Shown piece by piece: positions 16,918 through 24,400 of a DNA stretch of 64,000 bases. The stretch is from Zunongwangia endophytica (GTDB lineage: Bacteria; Bacteroidota; Bacteroidia; Flavobacteriales; Flavobacteriaceae). The DNA lies in contig NZ_JAUFPZ010000002.1 of the NCBI RefSeq assembly GCF_030409505.1, positions 620,001 to 684,000 of the forward strand, read 5' to 3'. The notes under the pieces are model-generated. The model was not told the origin of the DNA and did not search any database. It was given only the letters and a program-made list of their open reading frames with translations. The position numbers and the translations under genes were made by a program. How positions within the stretch are numbered: the stretch's first letter is position 1; each line of letters opens with the position of its first letter.

Positions 16918-18105
16918 TTAGAAAACCTCATAAACTCCCGCAGCACCTTGTCCGGTTCCTACGCACATTGTAACCATTGCATATTTATTGTTGAGGTTTC
17001 GTTTGTGCATTTCATCAAAGATTTGAACTGATAGTTTAGCTCCGGTACAACCTAATGGGTGTCCCATAGAAATCGCGCCACCATTTACATTTACGATATC
17101 TTGATTCAATCCTAATTCCCGAATTACAGCTAAAGACTGAGAAGCAAAGGCTTCATTCAACTCGATTAAGGAAATATCATTTTGTTTTAATCCGGCTTGC
17201 TTGATGGCTTTCGGAATCGCTTTTACCGGTCCAACACCCATAATTCTGGGTTCTACACCTACAGCGGTATAACTTACCATTCTAGCGATAGGTTCAAGGT
17301 TGAGTTCTTTCACCATTTCTTCGCTCATTACCATCACAAAAGCAGCACCATCACTCATTTGCGACGAATTTCCCGCAGTAACGCTTCCGCCTTCTGCGAA
17401 AACAGGACGAAGTTTATTCAAAACCGCTTCAGAGGTATCTTTACGCGGTCCTTCATCTTTATTAACGGTGTAGCTTTTAGTTTTCTTTTTTCCGTCACCA
17501 TCCACATAGGTTTGATCTACGGTAATTGGGACAATCTGATCCTGAAAACGATCTTCAGCTTGTGCTTTTATCGCTTTTTGATGAGAATTGTAGGCAAATT
17601 CATCTTGGTCATCTCGAGAAACTTTATACTGATTGGCAACTGCTTCAGCTGTTAATCCCATTCCCCAATAATAATCCTCGTGACCTTCTTTTGCCAATTT
17701 ATAATCGGGAACCGGTTTGTATCCACCCATTGGGATGTAGCTCATACTTTCGGCGCCACCAGCAATAATGCAATCTGCCATTCCACTCTGAATTTTTGCG
17801 GAAGCAATGGCGATGGTTTCTAGTCCGGAAGCGCAATAGCGATTCACCGTCATACCGGCTACGTCTTCGGTTTTTAATCCCATTAGCGAGATTAAACGAC
17901 CTACGTTTAAGCCTTGCTCGGCTTCGGGCATTGCATTCCCTACGATCACATCGTCGATACGATTGATATCAAATTCCGGAAGTTTATCCATCATATATTC
18001 GATGGTTTCCGCTGCCAGTTCATCTGGTCTTTTAAATCTGAACACACCTCGGGGTGCTTTTCCCACGGCGGTTCTGTATGCTTTTACTATATATGCTGTT
18101 TTCAT
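16918..18105 (-). CDS. Acetyl-CoA C-acyltransferase (3-ketoacyl-CoA thiolase)
   Basis: 395 residues, the usual thiolase length. It cleaves 3-ketoacyl-CoA with CoA in the last beta-oxidation step. The nucleophilic Cys91 is in NRYCASGLE, the catalytic His is in SMGHPLGCTGAK, and the second Cys is in MCVGTGQGAAG near the C terminus. The NEAFA motif is present (ELNEAFASQS). It lies in the fad operon between the dehydrogenase/hydratase and acyl-CoA dehydrogenase genes. Both flanking gaps hold four-helix-bundle genes. It is cytoplasmic and would work with the upstream multifunctional enzyme as a trifunctional complex. Confidence 0.96.
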   Translation of the reverse strand: MKTAYIVKAYRTAVGKAPRGVFRFKRPDELAAETIEYMMDKLPEFDINRIDDVIVGNAMPEAEQGLNVGRLISLMGLKTEDVAGMTVNRYCASGLETIAIASAKIQSGMADCIIAGGAESMSYIPMGGYKPVPDYKLAKEGHEDYYWGMGLTAEAVANQYKVSRDDQDEFAYNSHQKAIKAQAEDRFQDQIVPITVDQTYVDGDGKKKTKSYTVNKDEGPRKDTSEAVLNKLRPVFAEGGSVTAGNSSQMSDGAAFVMVMSEEMVKELNLEPIARMVSYTAVGVEPRIMGVGPVKAIPKAIKQAGLKQNDISLIELNEAFASQSLAVIRELGLNQDIVNVNGGAISMGHPLGCTGAKLSVQIFDEMHKRNLNNKYAMVTMCVGTGQGAAGVYEVF

Positions 18106-18125
18106 TTTATTAGATTTTAGAAGAT

Positions 18126-18135
18126 AGATTTGAGA
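18126..18135. repeat. Inverted repeat arm, left of cassette 2
   Basis: AGATTTGAGA is the exact complement of 18521-18530 across the second four-helix-bundle gene. Looser pairing extends about 15 bases on either side (TAGA and GAGAT blocks with small bulges). Confidence 0.75.
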
Positions 18136-18145
18136 CGTGAGATAA

Positions 18146-18499
18146 TTAAGATGAAAACTTCTGAATTAGTGTATAATTCATCTTTTGTATTTCAATCAAG
18201 TCATCAATTATAGGTTTAATTTTATCTTCTGTTATTAAATTGAGTCGATAAGCAAGAATTAGTTGAGTGCAAAGTTCGTTAGAGGAGCCATTTGCTATTC
18301 CAAGAAAATTTTTAAATTCTCCGTTTGTGTTTCTGCCTGCACCTTCTGCAATGTTAGATGCAATGGAAATAGCACTTCTTCTAATCTGACTAGTAAGTCC
18401 ATATTTTTCTTCGGAAGGAAATTCAGAAGAAACTAAATAAACTTCTTTAGCAATATTCATTGCTTTTTGCCAGATTTTTAAATTTTGAAAATTATGCAT
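18146..18499 (-). CDS. Four-helix-bundle protein of the S23/IVP family, copy 2
   Basis: 117 residues, helical, starting MHNFQNLKIWQKAMNIA, with TSQIRRSAISIASNIAEGAGR in the middle and NGSSNELCTQLILAYRL after it. It has the same length and motif order as copy 1 in the next gap but is clearly diverged, so this is not a recent tandem duplication. It sits between the hydroxyacyl-CoA dehydrogenase and thiolase genes, 40 bases from the latter, and is bounded by imperfect inverted repeats. Direct repeats on its upstream side overlap the stop codon of the preceding gene. No enzymatic motif is seen. Nucleic-acid binding is expected from the family, and its target is unknown. Confidence 0.88.
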   Translation of the reverse strand: MHNFQNLKIWQKAMNIAKEVYLVSSEFPSEEKYGLTSQIRRSAISIASNIAEGAGRNTNGEFKNFLGIANGSSNELCTQLILAYRLNLITEDKIKPIIDDLIEIQKMNYTLIQKFSS

Positions 18500-18506
18500 A
18501 GCTAAT

Positions 18507-18538
18507 TCTTACATCTAATATCTCAAATCTTACATCTA
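18507..18538. repeat. Direct repeats and right inverted arm at cassette 2
   Basis: TCTTACATCTA occurs at 18507-18517 and again at 18528-18538, the second copy overlapping the TAG stop of the hydroxyacyl-CoA dehydrogenase gene. The inverted-repeat arm TCTCAAATCT is at 18521-18530. The element edge therefore abuts the coding end of its upstream neighbour. Confidence 0.75.
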
Positions 18539-20941
18539 GTTACGTAACGGTTTTCCCTTCTGTAACATATGCTGAAGGCGTTCTAAAGTTTTTCGTTCTC
18601 CGCAAAGGCTTAAGAAAGCTTCACGTTCTAGGTCTAATAAGTATTGTTCGCTTACGTAAGAAGCTTCCGATAAATCTCCACCAGCCATTACGTATGCCAG
18701 TTTATTAGCGATTTTCTTATCGTGGTCGCTAATGTATTTTCCGGCGTTCATCTGATCGGTTCCTACGTAGAACGCTCCTAATGCTTGTTTACCTAAAACT
18801 TTAATATCGTTACGTTTGATAGGTTGCGTGTAGCCATTTTCTGCCATTAATAAGGCGTGTTTCTTAGCAATGGTTAATTGATTATCACGATTCACCACTA
18901 CAATATCTTTTCCTTTCTGAAGGATATTGGTATCGTAAGCTTCATAGGCTGAAGTAGATACTTTTGCCATCCCAATGGTTAAGAAATTCTCTCGTAACCT
19001 GTTCAGCTCAACATCATCTTTTTGATAGGTGTCTGCCGCTCTCAAGGTCATTTCTTTAGAACCGCCACCGCCGGGAATTACCCCAACGCCAAATTCAACT
19101 AAACCAATATAGGTTTCTGCGTGAGCCACAACTTTATCGGCGTGTAGCGAAAGTTCGCAACCACCACCTAGCGCCATATTATGTGGAGCAGATACGGTTG
19201 GGATAGAGGAGTAGCGCATACGCATCATCGTATCCTGAAAATATTTAATAGCCATATTCAGCTCATCGTATTCCTGTTCTACAGCCATCATAAAAATCAT
19301 CCCGATATTGGCACCCACAGAGAAGTTTTTTCCATCGTTCGATACTACGAGTCCGCGGTATTCTTTTTCAGCTAAATCAATTGCTTTGTTGATTCCGTCT
19401 AAGACATCACCACCAATCGAATTCATTTTACTGCGGAATTCTAAGTTTAAAATGCCATCGCCTAAATCTTCAACAACTACACCGCTGTTTTTAAATACAG
19501 CTTTAGATTCACGAATATTATCTAGAATGATGTAGGAATCTTGACCTGGAACTTTTACGTGTTCTTTCTTCGGAATTTCATAATAATATGTATTTCCTTC
19601 TTTTACGGAATAAAATGAAGTAATGCCGGCATCTACCATTTCGGTCACCCAAGCTGCGGGCTCGTAACCTTCAGCCTTCATCATTTCGATTCCTTTTTCT
19701 ACACCAAGTGCATCCCAAACTTGAAACGGACCGTGTTCCCATCCAAAACCGGCTTGCATTGCATCATCAATTTTGTAGAGTTCATCAGTAATTTCCGGAA
19801 TTCTGTTGGAAGCGTAAGCAAATAATGCGGAGAAGTTTTTGCGGTAAAACTTACCTGCTTTTCCTTCATCTTTAATTAAAACTTTATAGCGATCGCTAAG
19901 TTTATCGATAGTTTTGGTTTGCTCTAATACACTGAATTTCGCACTTTTTCGATCACGAAATTCCATTTTATCTAGATCAAGCGATTTGATTTCGCTAGAA
20001 CCATCTTCTTTTTTCTCTTTTTTATAAAAACCTTGTCCGGTTTTGCTTCCTAACCATTTGTTATCCATCATTGTTTGGATGAATTTTGGTAGGGCAAAAA
20101 GATCGTGCGCTTCATCTTCGGGAACGTTTTCGTACAATCCGTTAGCAACGTGAACCAAGGTATCTAAACCAACCACATCTACGGTACGAAAAGTAGCCGA
20201 TTTTTGTCGGCCAATTACCGGTCCGGTAAGTTTATCGACTTCCTCAATGGTCATATCCATATCTTTTACCATATGAAATAAACTCATAATGCTGAAAATT
20301 CCGACACGATTTCCTATAAAAGCCGGAGTGTCTTTCGCGATTACCGATTTTTTCCCTAGGAATTTTTTTCCGTAGTGATTCAAGAAATCTAAAACCTCTT
20401 TGGAAGTATCGGGTCCCGGGATAATTTCGAATAAACGTAAATAACGTGGAGGATTAAAAAAGTGCGTTCCGCAGAAATGCTTTTGGAAATCTTCACTTCT
20501 TCCTTTATTCATAAATTTAATGGGAATTCCGGAAGTATTGGAAGTAATTAAAGTTCCCGGTTTTCTATGTTTTTCAAGCTTTTCAAAAACTTGTTGTTTA
20601 ATATCTAATCGTTCTACCACCACTTCAATAATCCAATCTACTTCAGAAACTTTAGCAATATCGTCTTCTAAATTCCCTGTTGCAATGCGATTGGCAAAAT
20701 CTTTATGGTAAATAGGAGAGGGCTTCGATTTTAAAGAGCTCTGTAGCGAATCATTAACAATACGATTGCGTACTTCTTTATCTTCTAGCGTAAGTCCTTT
20801 TTTCTGTTCCTTTTCATTGAGTTCTCGCGGAACAATATCGAGCAGTAACACCTCGACGCCAATATTGGCGAAATGGCAGGCAATACCGCTACCCATAATT
20901 CCTGAACCAATGACAGCAACTTTATTGATTTTTCTGTTCAT
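18536..20941 (-). CDS. 3-hydroxyacyl-CoA dehydrogenase/enoyl-CoA hydratase fusion
   Basis: 801 residues from the ATG at 20941. A longer reading to 20971 would begin inside a perfect palindrome and lacks a better start. The N terminus is an NAD-binding Rossmann domain (GSGIMGSG at 12-19) with the dehydrogenase C-terminal domains to about residue 480. A crotonase-fold hydratase follows (GKNFSVGANIG, then MALGGGCELSLHAD and VGVIPGGGGSKEM). The order dehydrogenase then hydratase is the reverse of E. coli FadB and like Bacillus FadN. It performs the two middle beta-oxidation steps. It is the first catabolic gene of the operon, 52 bases after marR. It is cytoplasmic. Confidence 0.94.
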   Translation of the reverse strand: MNRKINKVAVIGSGIMGSGIACHFANIGVEVLLLDIVPRELNEKEQKKGLTLEDKEVRNRIVNDSLQSSLKSKPSPIYHKDFANRIATGNLEDDIAKVSEVDWIIEVVVERLDIKQQVFEKLEKHRKPGTLITSNTSGIPIKFMNKGRSEDFQKHFCGTHFFNPPRYLRLFEIIPGPDTSKEVLDFLNHYGKKFLGKKSVIAKDTPAFIGNRVGIFSIMSLFHMVKDMDMTIEEVDKLTGPVIGRQKSATFRTVDVVGLDTLVHVANGLYENVPEDEAHDLFALPKFIQTMMDNKWLGSKTGQGFYKKEKKEDGSSEIKSLDLDKMEFRDRKSAKFSVLEQTKTIDKLSDRYKVLIKDEGKAGKFYRKNFSALFAYASNRIPEITDELYKIDDAMQAGFGWEHGPFQVWDALGVEKGIEMMKAEGYEPAAWVTEMVDAGITSFYSVKEGNTYYYEIPKKEHVKVPGQDSYIILDNIRESKAVFKNSGVVVEDLGDGILNLEFRSKMNSIGGDVLDGINKAIDLAEKEYRGLVVSNDGKNFSVGANIGMIFMMAVEQEYDELNMAIKYFQDTMMRMRYSSIPTVSAPHNMALGGGCELSLHADKVVAHAETYIGLVEFGVGVIPGGGGSKEMTLRAADTYQKDDVELNRLRENFLTIGMAKVSTSAYEAYDTNILQKGKDIVVVNRDNQLTIAKKHALLMAENGYTQPIKRNDIKVLGKQALGAFYVGTDQMNAGKYISDHDKKIANKLAYVMAGGDLSEASYVSEQYLLDLEREAFLSLCGERKTLERLQHMLQKGKPLRN

Positions 20942-20964
20942 AGTATAAGTTCTGGTTTTAGAAA

Positions 20965-20989
20965 ACTTCAATATTTAGAATATTGAAGT
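20965..20989. promoter_or_regulatory. Perfect palindrome between marR and the fad structural genes
   Basis: ACTTCAATATT, TAG, AATATTGAAGT: 11-bp perfect arms with a 3-base centre, lying 24-48 bases upstream of the dehydrogenase start. It lacks a T run, so it fits a regulator operator or an mRNA hairpin better than a terminator. Confidence 0.6.
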
Positions 20990-20993
20990 CTGG

Positions 20994-21452
20994 TTATTTA
21001 TTCTTTAATGCAATCTCCTGATTATATATTTTCTTGTTCGCTATAAGATCAGTAATGGTGTTTGCAACTTCTGTAAAGGTTTTGAGATCCTGTTCGCTAA
21101 CGTTTTCTTTTACAGCTTCATCAAATCTTAGAACTACTCCTTTAGAGAAATCTCTCATTTCTAATCCAAATTTGGTTAGATAAATCAATACGCTTCTACC
21201 GTCATTGGGATTTTTTTTGCGCTCAATTAATCCTTTAGCTTCCATAGTTTTAAGCATTCGGCTTAAACTTGTAGCTTCCATTCCCATCTTGGGTCCCAAG
21301 GATGTAGATGGTGTTCCTTTCTCGGGATCTATGCTAAGAAGCGCAAAACCTGTAGCCATTGTGCTACCTGCTTTTCCTGCTTCTTCATTATACATTTTAG
21401 AAACAGCCATCCAGGTTGCTCGTAATACATAATCTATTGTCTTTTCTTTCAT
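20994..21452 (-). CDS. MarR-family transcriptional regulator
   Basis: 152 residues from the ATG at 21452. The TTG at 21473 is rejected because it lies inside the predicted -7 box. It has the winged helix of MarR proteins: GPKMGMEATSLSRMLKTMEAKGLIERKKNPNDGRSVLIYLT, with the recognition helix and the wing DGRS. Flanking dimerisation helices are present. It is the first gene of the fad operon, which makes it the probable regulator of beta-oxidation, with an acyl-CoA or fatty acid as ligand by analogy (inference). A 12-bp palindrome just upstream of its promoter and a 25-base palindrome after it are candidate binding sites. Confidence 0.9.
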   Translation of the reverse strand: MKEKTIDYVLRATWMAVSKMYNEEAGKAGSTMATGFALLSIDPEKGTPSTSLGPKMGMEATSLSRMLKTMEAKGLIERKKNPNDGRSVLIYLTKFGLEMRDFSKGVVLRFDEAVKENVSEQDLKTFTEVANTITDLIANKKIYNQEIALKNK

Positions 21453-21470
21453 AAATTGTTCTAAGCCAAC

Positions 21471-21478
21471 CAAAGATA
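21471..21478 (-). promoter_or_regulatory. -7 element of the marR/fad operon promoter
   Basis: CAAAGATA on the plus strand reads TATCTTTG on the minus, a perfect TAnnTTTG box 19 bases upstream of the marR ATG. It implies a very short leader. Confidence 0.65.
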
Positions 21479-21489
21479 ATAAAATATAC

Positions 21490-21501
21490 TATGCATGCAT
21501 A
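21490..21501. promoter_or_regulatory. Palindromic candidate operator upstream of marR
   Basis: TATGCATGCATA is a perfect 12-bp palindrome. It is centred about 20 bases upstream of the -7 element, over the -33 region, where a bound regulator would block the operon promoter. Confidence 0.5.
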
Positions 21502-21563
21502 ATAAGTAAATGTGAAATTTGTTAATTCTTCATTATATCTTTTCTAAAATATAGAATAAATAA

Positions 21564-21589
21564 AAAACTCTCCGTAGATGGAGAGTTTT
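21564..21589 (-). terminator. Rho-independent terminator of the acyl-CoA ligase gene
   Basis: A perfect 10-bp stem, AAAACTCTCC with GGAGAGTTTT, has a 6-base loop and a T run on the minus strand. It lies 26 bases after the ligase stop and insulates the ligase from the marR operon. Confidence 0.9.
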
Positions 21590-21615
21590 ATGTGATAATC
21601 AAATAATCAAAAATT

Positions 21616-23394
21616 TTATCTATCGTAAATTTGATTGTAAAGATGACTGTACTTCTCTACGACATTTTTTCGTTTCACCTTCATCGTAGGAGTTAAAAGT
21701 CCTTCTTCAACGCTCCAAATCTCTGGGGTTAACCTAAACGTTTTTACCTGTTCCCAATTGCCGAAACTTTTATTATAAAAATCAATTTCTTCCTGAATGC
21801 GATCATTTACTATTTTATTTTCTGCAATGTCGTCTTCAGAACCAGTACCCAAATCAATGTTTTTTCTAGAAGCCCATTCCTTTACAAAATCAAAATTAGG
21901 TTGAATTAAGGCAGCCGGCATTTTTTCGCCTTCTCCTAAGACCATTATTTGATCGATAAACTGAGACTGCTTCATTGCATTTTCTAATAGCTGAGGCGCA
22001 ACATATTTTCCTCCTGATGTTTTAAACATCTCTTTTTTACGATCAGTTATTTTTAAGAAACCATTTTTATCAATTTCTCCAATGTCGCCGGTATGAAAAA
22101 AGCGATCTGAAGTTAATGCCTGATTCGTTTTTTCTTCATCTTTATAATAGCCCATCATTACGCTGGGTCCTTTGGTAAGTATTTCACCGTCTTCGGCGAT
22201 TCTTACTTCAGCATTTTTAATAGGTTTTCCAACCGTTCCTATTCTGAAATTATAATCTCTTTGATCGTTTACGGCAATAACGGGAGAAGTTTCTGTGAGT
22301 CCGTAACCTTCCATGACAGGTATTCCTGCAGCTGCGAAAACTCTCGCAAGTCGTGGCTGTAATGCAGCACTACCGGAAACAATTAGTTCGATATTACCAC
22401 CAAGTCCTTCTTTCCATTTTGAAAAGATAATTTTTCTCGCCAGGCTAAGTTGAAATTCATACCAACCGCCATTTGCACCGTAAGGCTCGTACTTATGTCC
22501 AAGCGCTAAAGCCCAATTGAATAATTTTGTTTTAATACCACCAGCCGAAGATCCTTTTGCAACGATTTTATCGTATACCTTTTCTAACAGTCTTGGTACA
22601 GCAGTAATTACGTTTGGTTTTACTTCCTTAAGATTTTCACTGAGTAATTCTATGGATTCAGCAAAATATATTGAGACCGCATAATATTGGTATAAATAAA
22701 GGATCATTCTTTCAAAGACATGGCATACCGGTAAAAAGCTTAATGCCGTATAAGTTCCAAAATCGAAAGGTACTCTAGGCGCGCTTCCCAAAACATTACT
22801 TACTATATTTTCGTGAGAAAGCATGACACCTTTTGGCTTTCCGGTAGTTCCAGAAGTGTAGATAAGCGTAGCAAGATCTGTTGTTTTTATAGCATCCATT
22901 CGCTTTTGTACTTCAGCCTGGTTGCTTACGTCTTCTCCTAATTTTAAAATTTCATCCCAATTTTTACAACCTTCAATTTCGTCGAAGCTGTAAACTTCTT
23001 TAAGGTGAGTATTAGCCTTTATCGCGTTTATTTTGTTTAAGACTTCTTTGTCAGAGACGAAACAATATATTGATTCGCTATGATTTAGAACATATTCGTA
23101 TTCCTGCTGAGAAATTGTGGGATAAATCGGAACATTCTGGGCACCTGTTTGTAAGATTCCAATATCGGTTATATTCCATTCATTGCGATTAGAAGAAGAA
23201 ATGACCGCAATTTTATCGTTCGGCTGAATTCCTAATCTTAGTAAAGCGCGGCTTACTTTATTAGCTTCATCTATATAATCGTTAGTAGAAATTTTCTTCC
23301 ATTCACCATTGTACTTTGTCGCCAAAGCAGTTTGCAGCGGATAATTTTTTTGCTGAAAATAAGGGAAATCAAAAAGACGTTTTATAGTATTCAT
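21616..23394 (-). CDS. Long-chain fatty acid-CoA ligase (AMP-binding)
   Basis: 592 residues, the length of bacterial long-chain acyl-CoA synthetases of the FAA/FadD15 type. It activates fatty acids with ATP and CoA and so feeds the adjacent beta-oxidation operon. Motifs are IYTSGTTGKPKGVMLSH (ATP loop, about 175-191), GYGLTETSP, FHTGDIG, and ITDRKKEMFKTSGGKYVAPQ with the adenylation-domain hinge and lysine region. There is no signal peptide. It is read separately from the operon because of the terminator at 21564-21589, but the shared pathway makes coregulation plausible. Confidence 0.95.
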   Translation of the reverse strand: MNTIKRLFDFPYFQQKNYPLQTALATKYNGEWKKISTNDYIDEANKVSRALLRLGIQPNDKIAVISSSNRNEWNITDIGILQTGAQNVPIYPTISQQEYEYVLNHSESIYCFVSDKEVLNKINAIKANTHLKEVYSFDEIEGCKNWDEILKLGEDVSNQAEVQKRMDAIKTTDLATLIYTSGTTGKPKGVMLSHENIVSNVLGSAPRVPFDFGTYTALSFLPVCHVFERMILYLYQYYAVSIYFAESIELLSENLKEVKPNVITAVPRLLEKVYDKIVAKGSSAGGIKTKLFNWALALGHKYEPYGANGGWYEFQLSLARKIIFSKWKEGLGGNIELIVSGSAALQPRLARVFAAAGIPVMEGYGLTETSPVIAVNDQRDYNFRIGTVGKPIKNAEVRIAEDGEILTKGPSVMMGYYKDEEKTNQALTSDRFFHTGDIGEIDKNGFLKITDRKKEMFKTSGGKYVAPQLLENAMKQSQFIDQIMVLGEGEKMPAALIQPNFDFVKEWASRKNIDLGTGSEDDIAENKIVNDRIQEEIDFYNKSFGNWEQVKTFRLTPEIWSVEEGLLTPTMKVKRKNVVEKYSHLYNQIYDR

Positions 23395-23738
23395 CTACTT
23401 TTTCATTATCAGTATATTGCAAAATAGCAAAATACAGCAGTTTTTGGACTGAATATAACAAAAAGAATAGAAAAATTATTAGAATTTTATAAAGTTTTTA
23501 TGTCTAGAAGTTTCTCTTCTTACTGATTAACGGAAAACGATGTAGTTGAAATAGAATTATTGTTAATACAAATCACTTCTATAAATAAGCATTTACTTTC
23601 AAGAAGTAAACTTTAAATGATTTTAGAATTTTCACGTGTTTTATCTCAATTTTAGGGCAATGCGTTAAATTGCTTTTAAAATCACACTAATATTTCTTTT
23701 TACGATATTGGATTTATAGTTTCACACAAAAAAACTTT
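23395..23738. other. Divergent intergenic region, 344 bases
   Basis: It lies between the leftward ligase and rightward DUF4136 genes and should hold two promoters, though none matches the strict TAnnTTTG form. On the ligase side CAAAATAG and CAAAATAC near 23420-23435 are near-matches. There is no open frame, repeat or RNA fold that I can recognise. Confidence 0.5.
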
Positions 23739-24344
23739 ATGAAAAATAAAAACTTAGTTCTTCCGATTCTTATTGCATTGCTTTGTTATGCTTGTGGATC
23801 ACAGGTAAAAACTGTTAATCCAGATGAAAAGAATCTTGATAATTATAAAAGTTATGCATTTTTACCTAATGCGAATTTAAATGCGAGTTCGGAACAGCAA
23901 GATGTAAGTAAGGTAGTTGTTGAAACCGTCAATGCGAATATGGAGAGAGCCGGATATACTTTAGATTCAGAAAATCCAGATCTTTTAGTCCTTATAAGTT
24001 CTAAAAATCCGGTAGAGCCTACAGCTCAGCAAAATCCTTCACTTCAGCAAGATTATGCAGCATATCCTTATACTGATGGAGTAGGTACAGTAAGCCCTGC
24101 TTACGGAAATTACTATTACGGTGGTTTTGGAAACTTCGGAAGAATTACCGGATACGATACCGATTCTTACGAATATGAAGCTGGTGCCGTAATTATCGAT
24201 TTAGTAGATCGTAAAACTAAAGAAACCGTTTGGAAAGGTAAAACCTCAAAAAATCTTGTAGACCAAGCCGATTTAGAAGCTCAGGAAGAAATGGTAAATC
24301 TTGTATTTAGTGAATTCCCGGCTTTTCAGAAAGATTCAGAATAA
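23739..24344 (+). CDS. DUF4136 domain lipoprotein
   Basis: 201 residues. The N terminus is a lipoprotein signal with lipobox LCYACG, so the mature protein starts at Cys19 or near and is membrane-anchored. The body matches DUF4136: TVNPDEKNLDNYKSYAFLP near the start, MERAGYTLDSENPDLLVLIS, a Gly/Tyr-rich insert (YGNYYYGGFGNFG), and VDRKTKETVWKGK near the end. Function is unknown for the family. It is monocistronic, with a strong terminator shared with converging purL. Confidence 0.85.
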   Translation: MKNKNLVLPILIALLCYACGSQVKTVNPDEKNLDNYKSYAFLPNANLNASSEQQDVSKVVVETVNANMERAGYTLDSENPDLLVLISSKNPVEPTAQQNPSLQQDYAAYPYTDGVGTVSPAYGNYYYGGFGNFGRITGYDTDSYEYEAGAVIIDLVDRKTKETVWKGKTSKNLVDQADLEAQEEMVNLVFSEFPAFQKDSE

Positions 24345-24361
24345 AATTAAGTCACTTATTA

Positions 24362-24393
24362 AAAAAAGCCGCTGAATTTTCAGCGGCTTTTTT
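24362..24393. terminator. Bidirectional rho-independent terminator between DUF4136 and purL
   Basis: An 8-bp GC-rich stem, GCCGCTGA with TCAGCGGC, is flanked by seven A and six T. It lies 8 bases from the purL stop and 18 from the DUF4136 stop. Confidence 0.93.
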
Positions 24394-24400
24394 ATTGATA

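Noticed and set aside
17197..17655. Open frame antisense to the thiolase gene
   Set aside because: The opposite strand encodes an intact thiolase with all catalytic residues. The antisense protein has no recognisable family.
21453..21473. TTG start for marR
   Set aside because: This codon falls inside the -7 element at 21471-21478.
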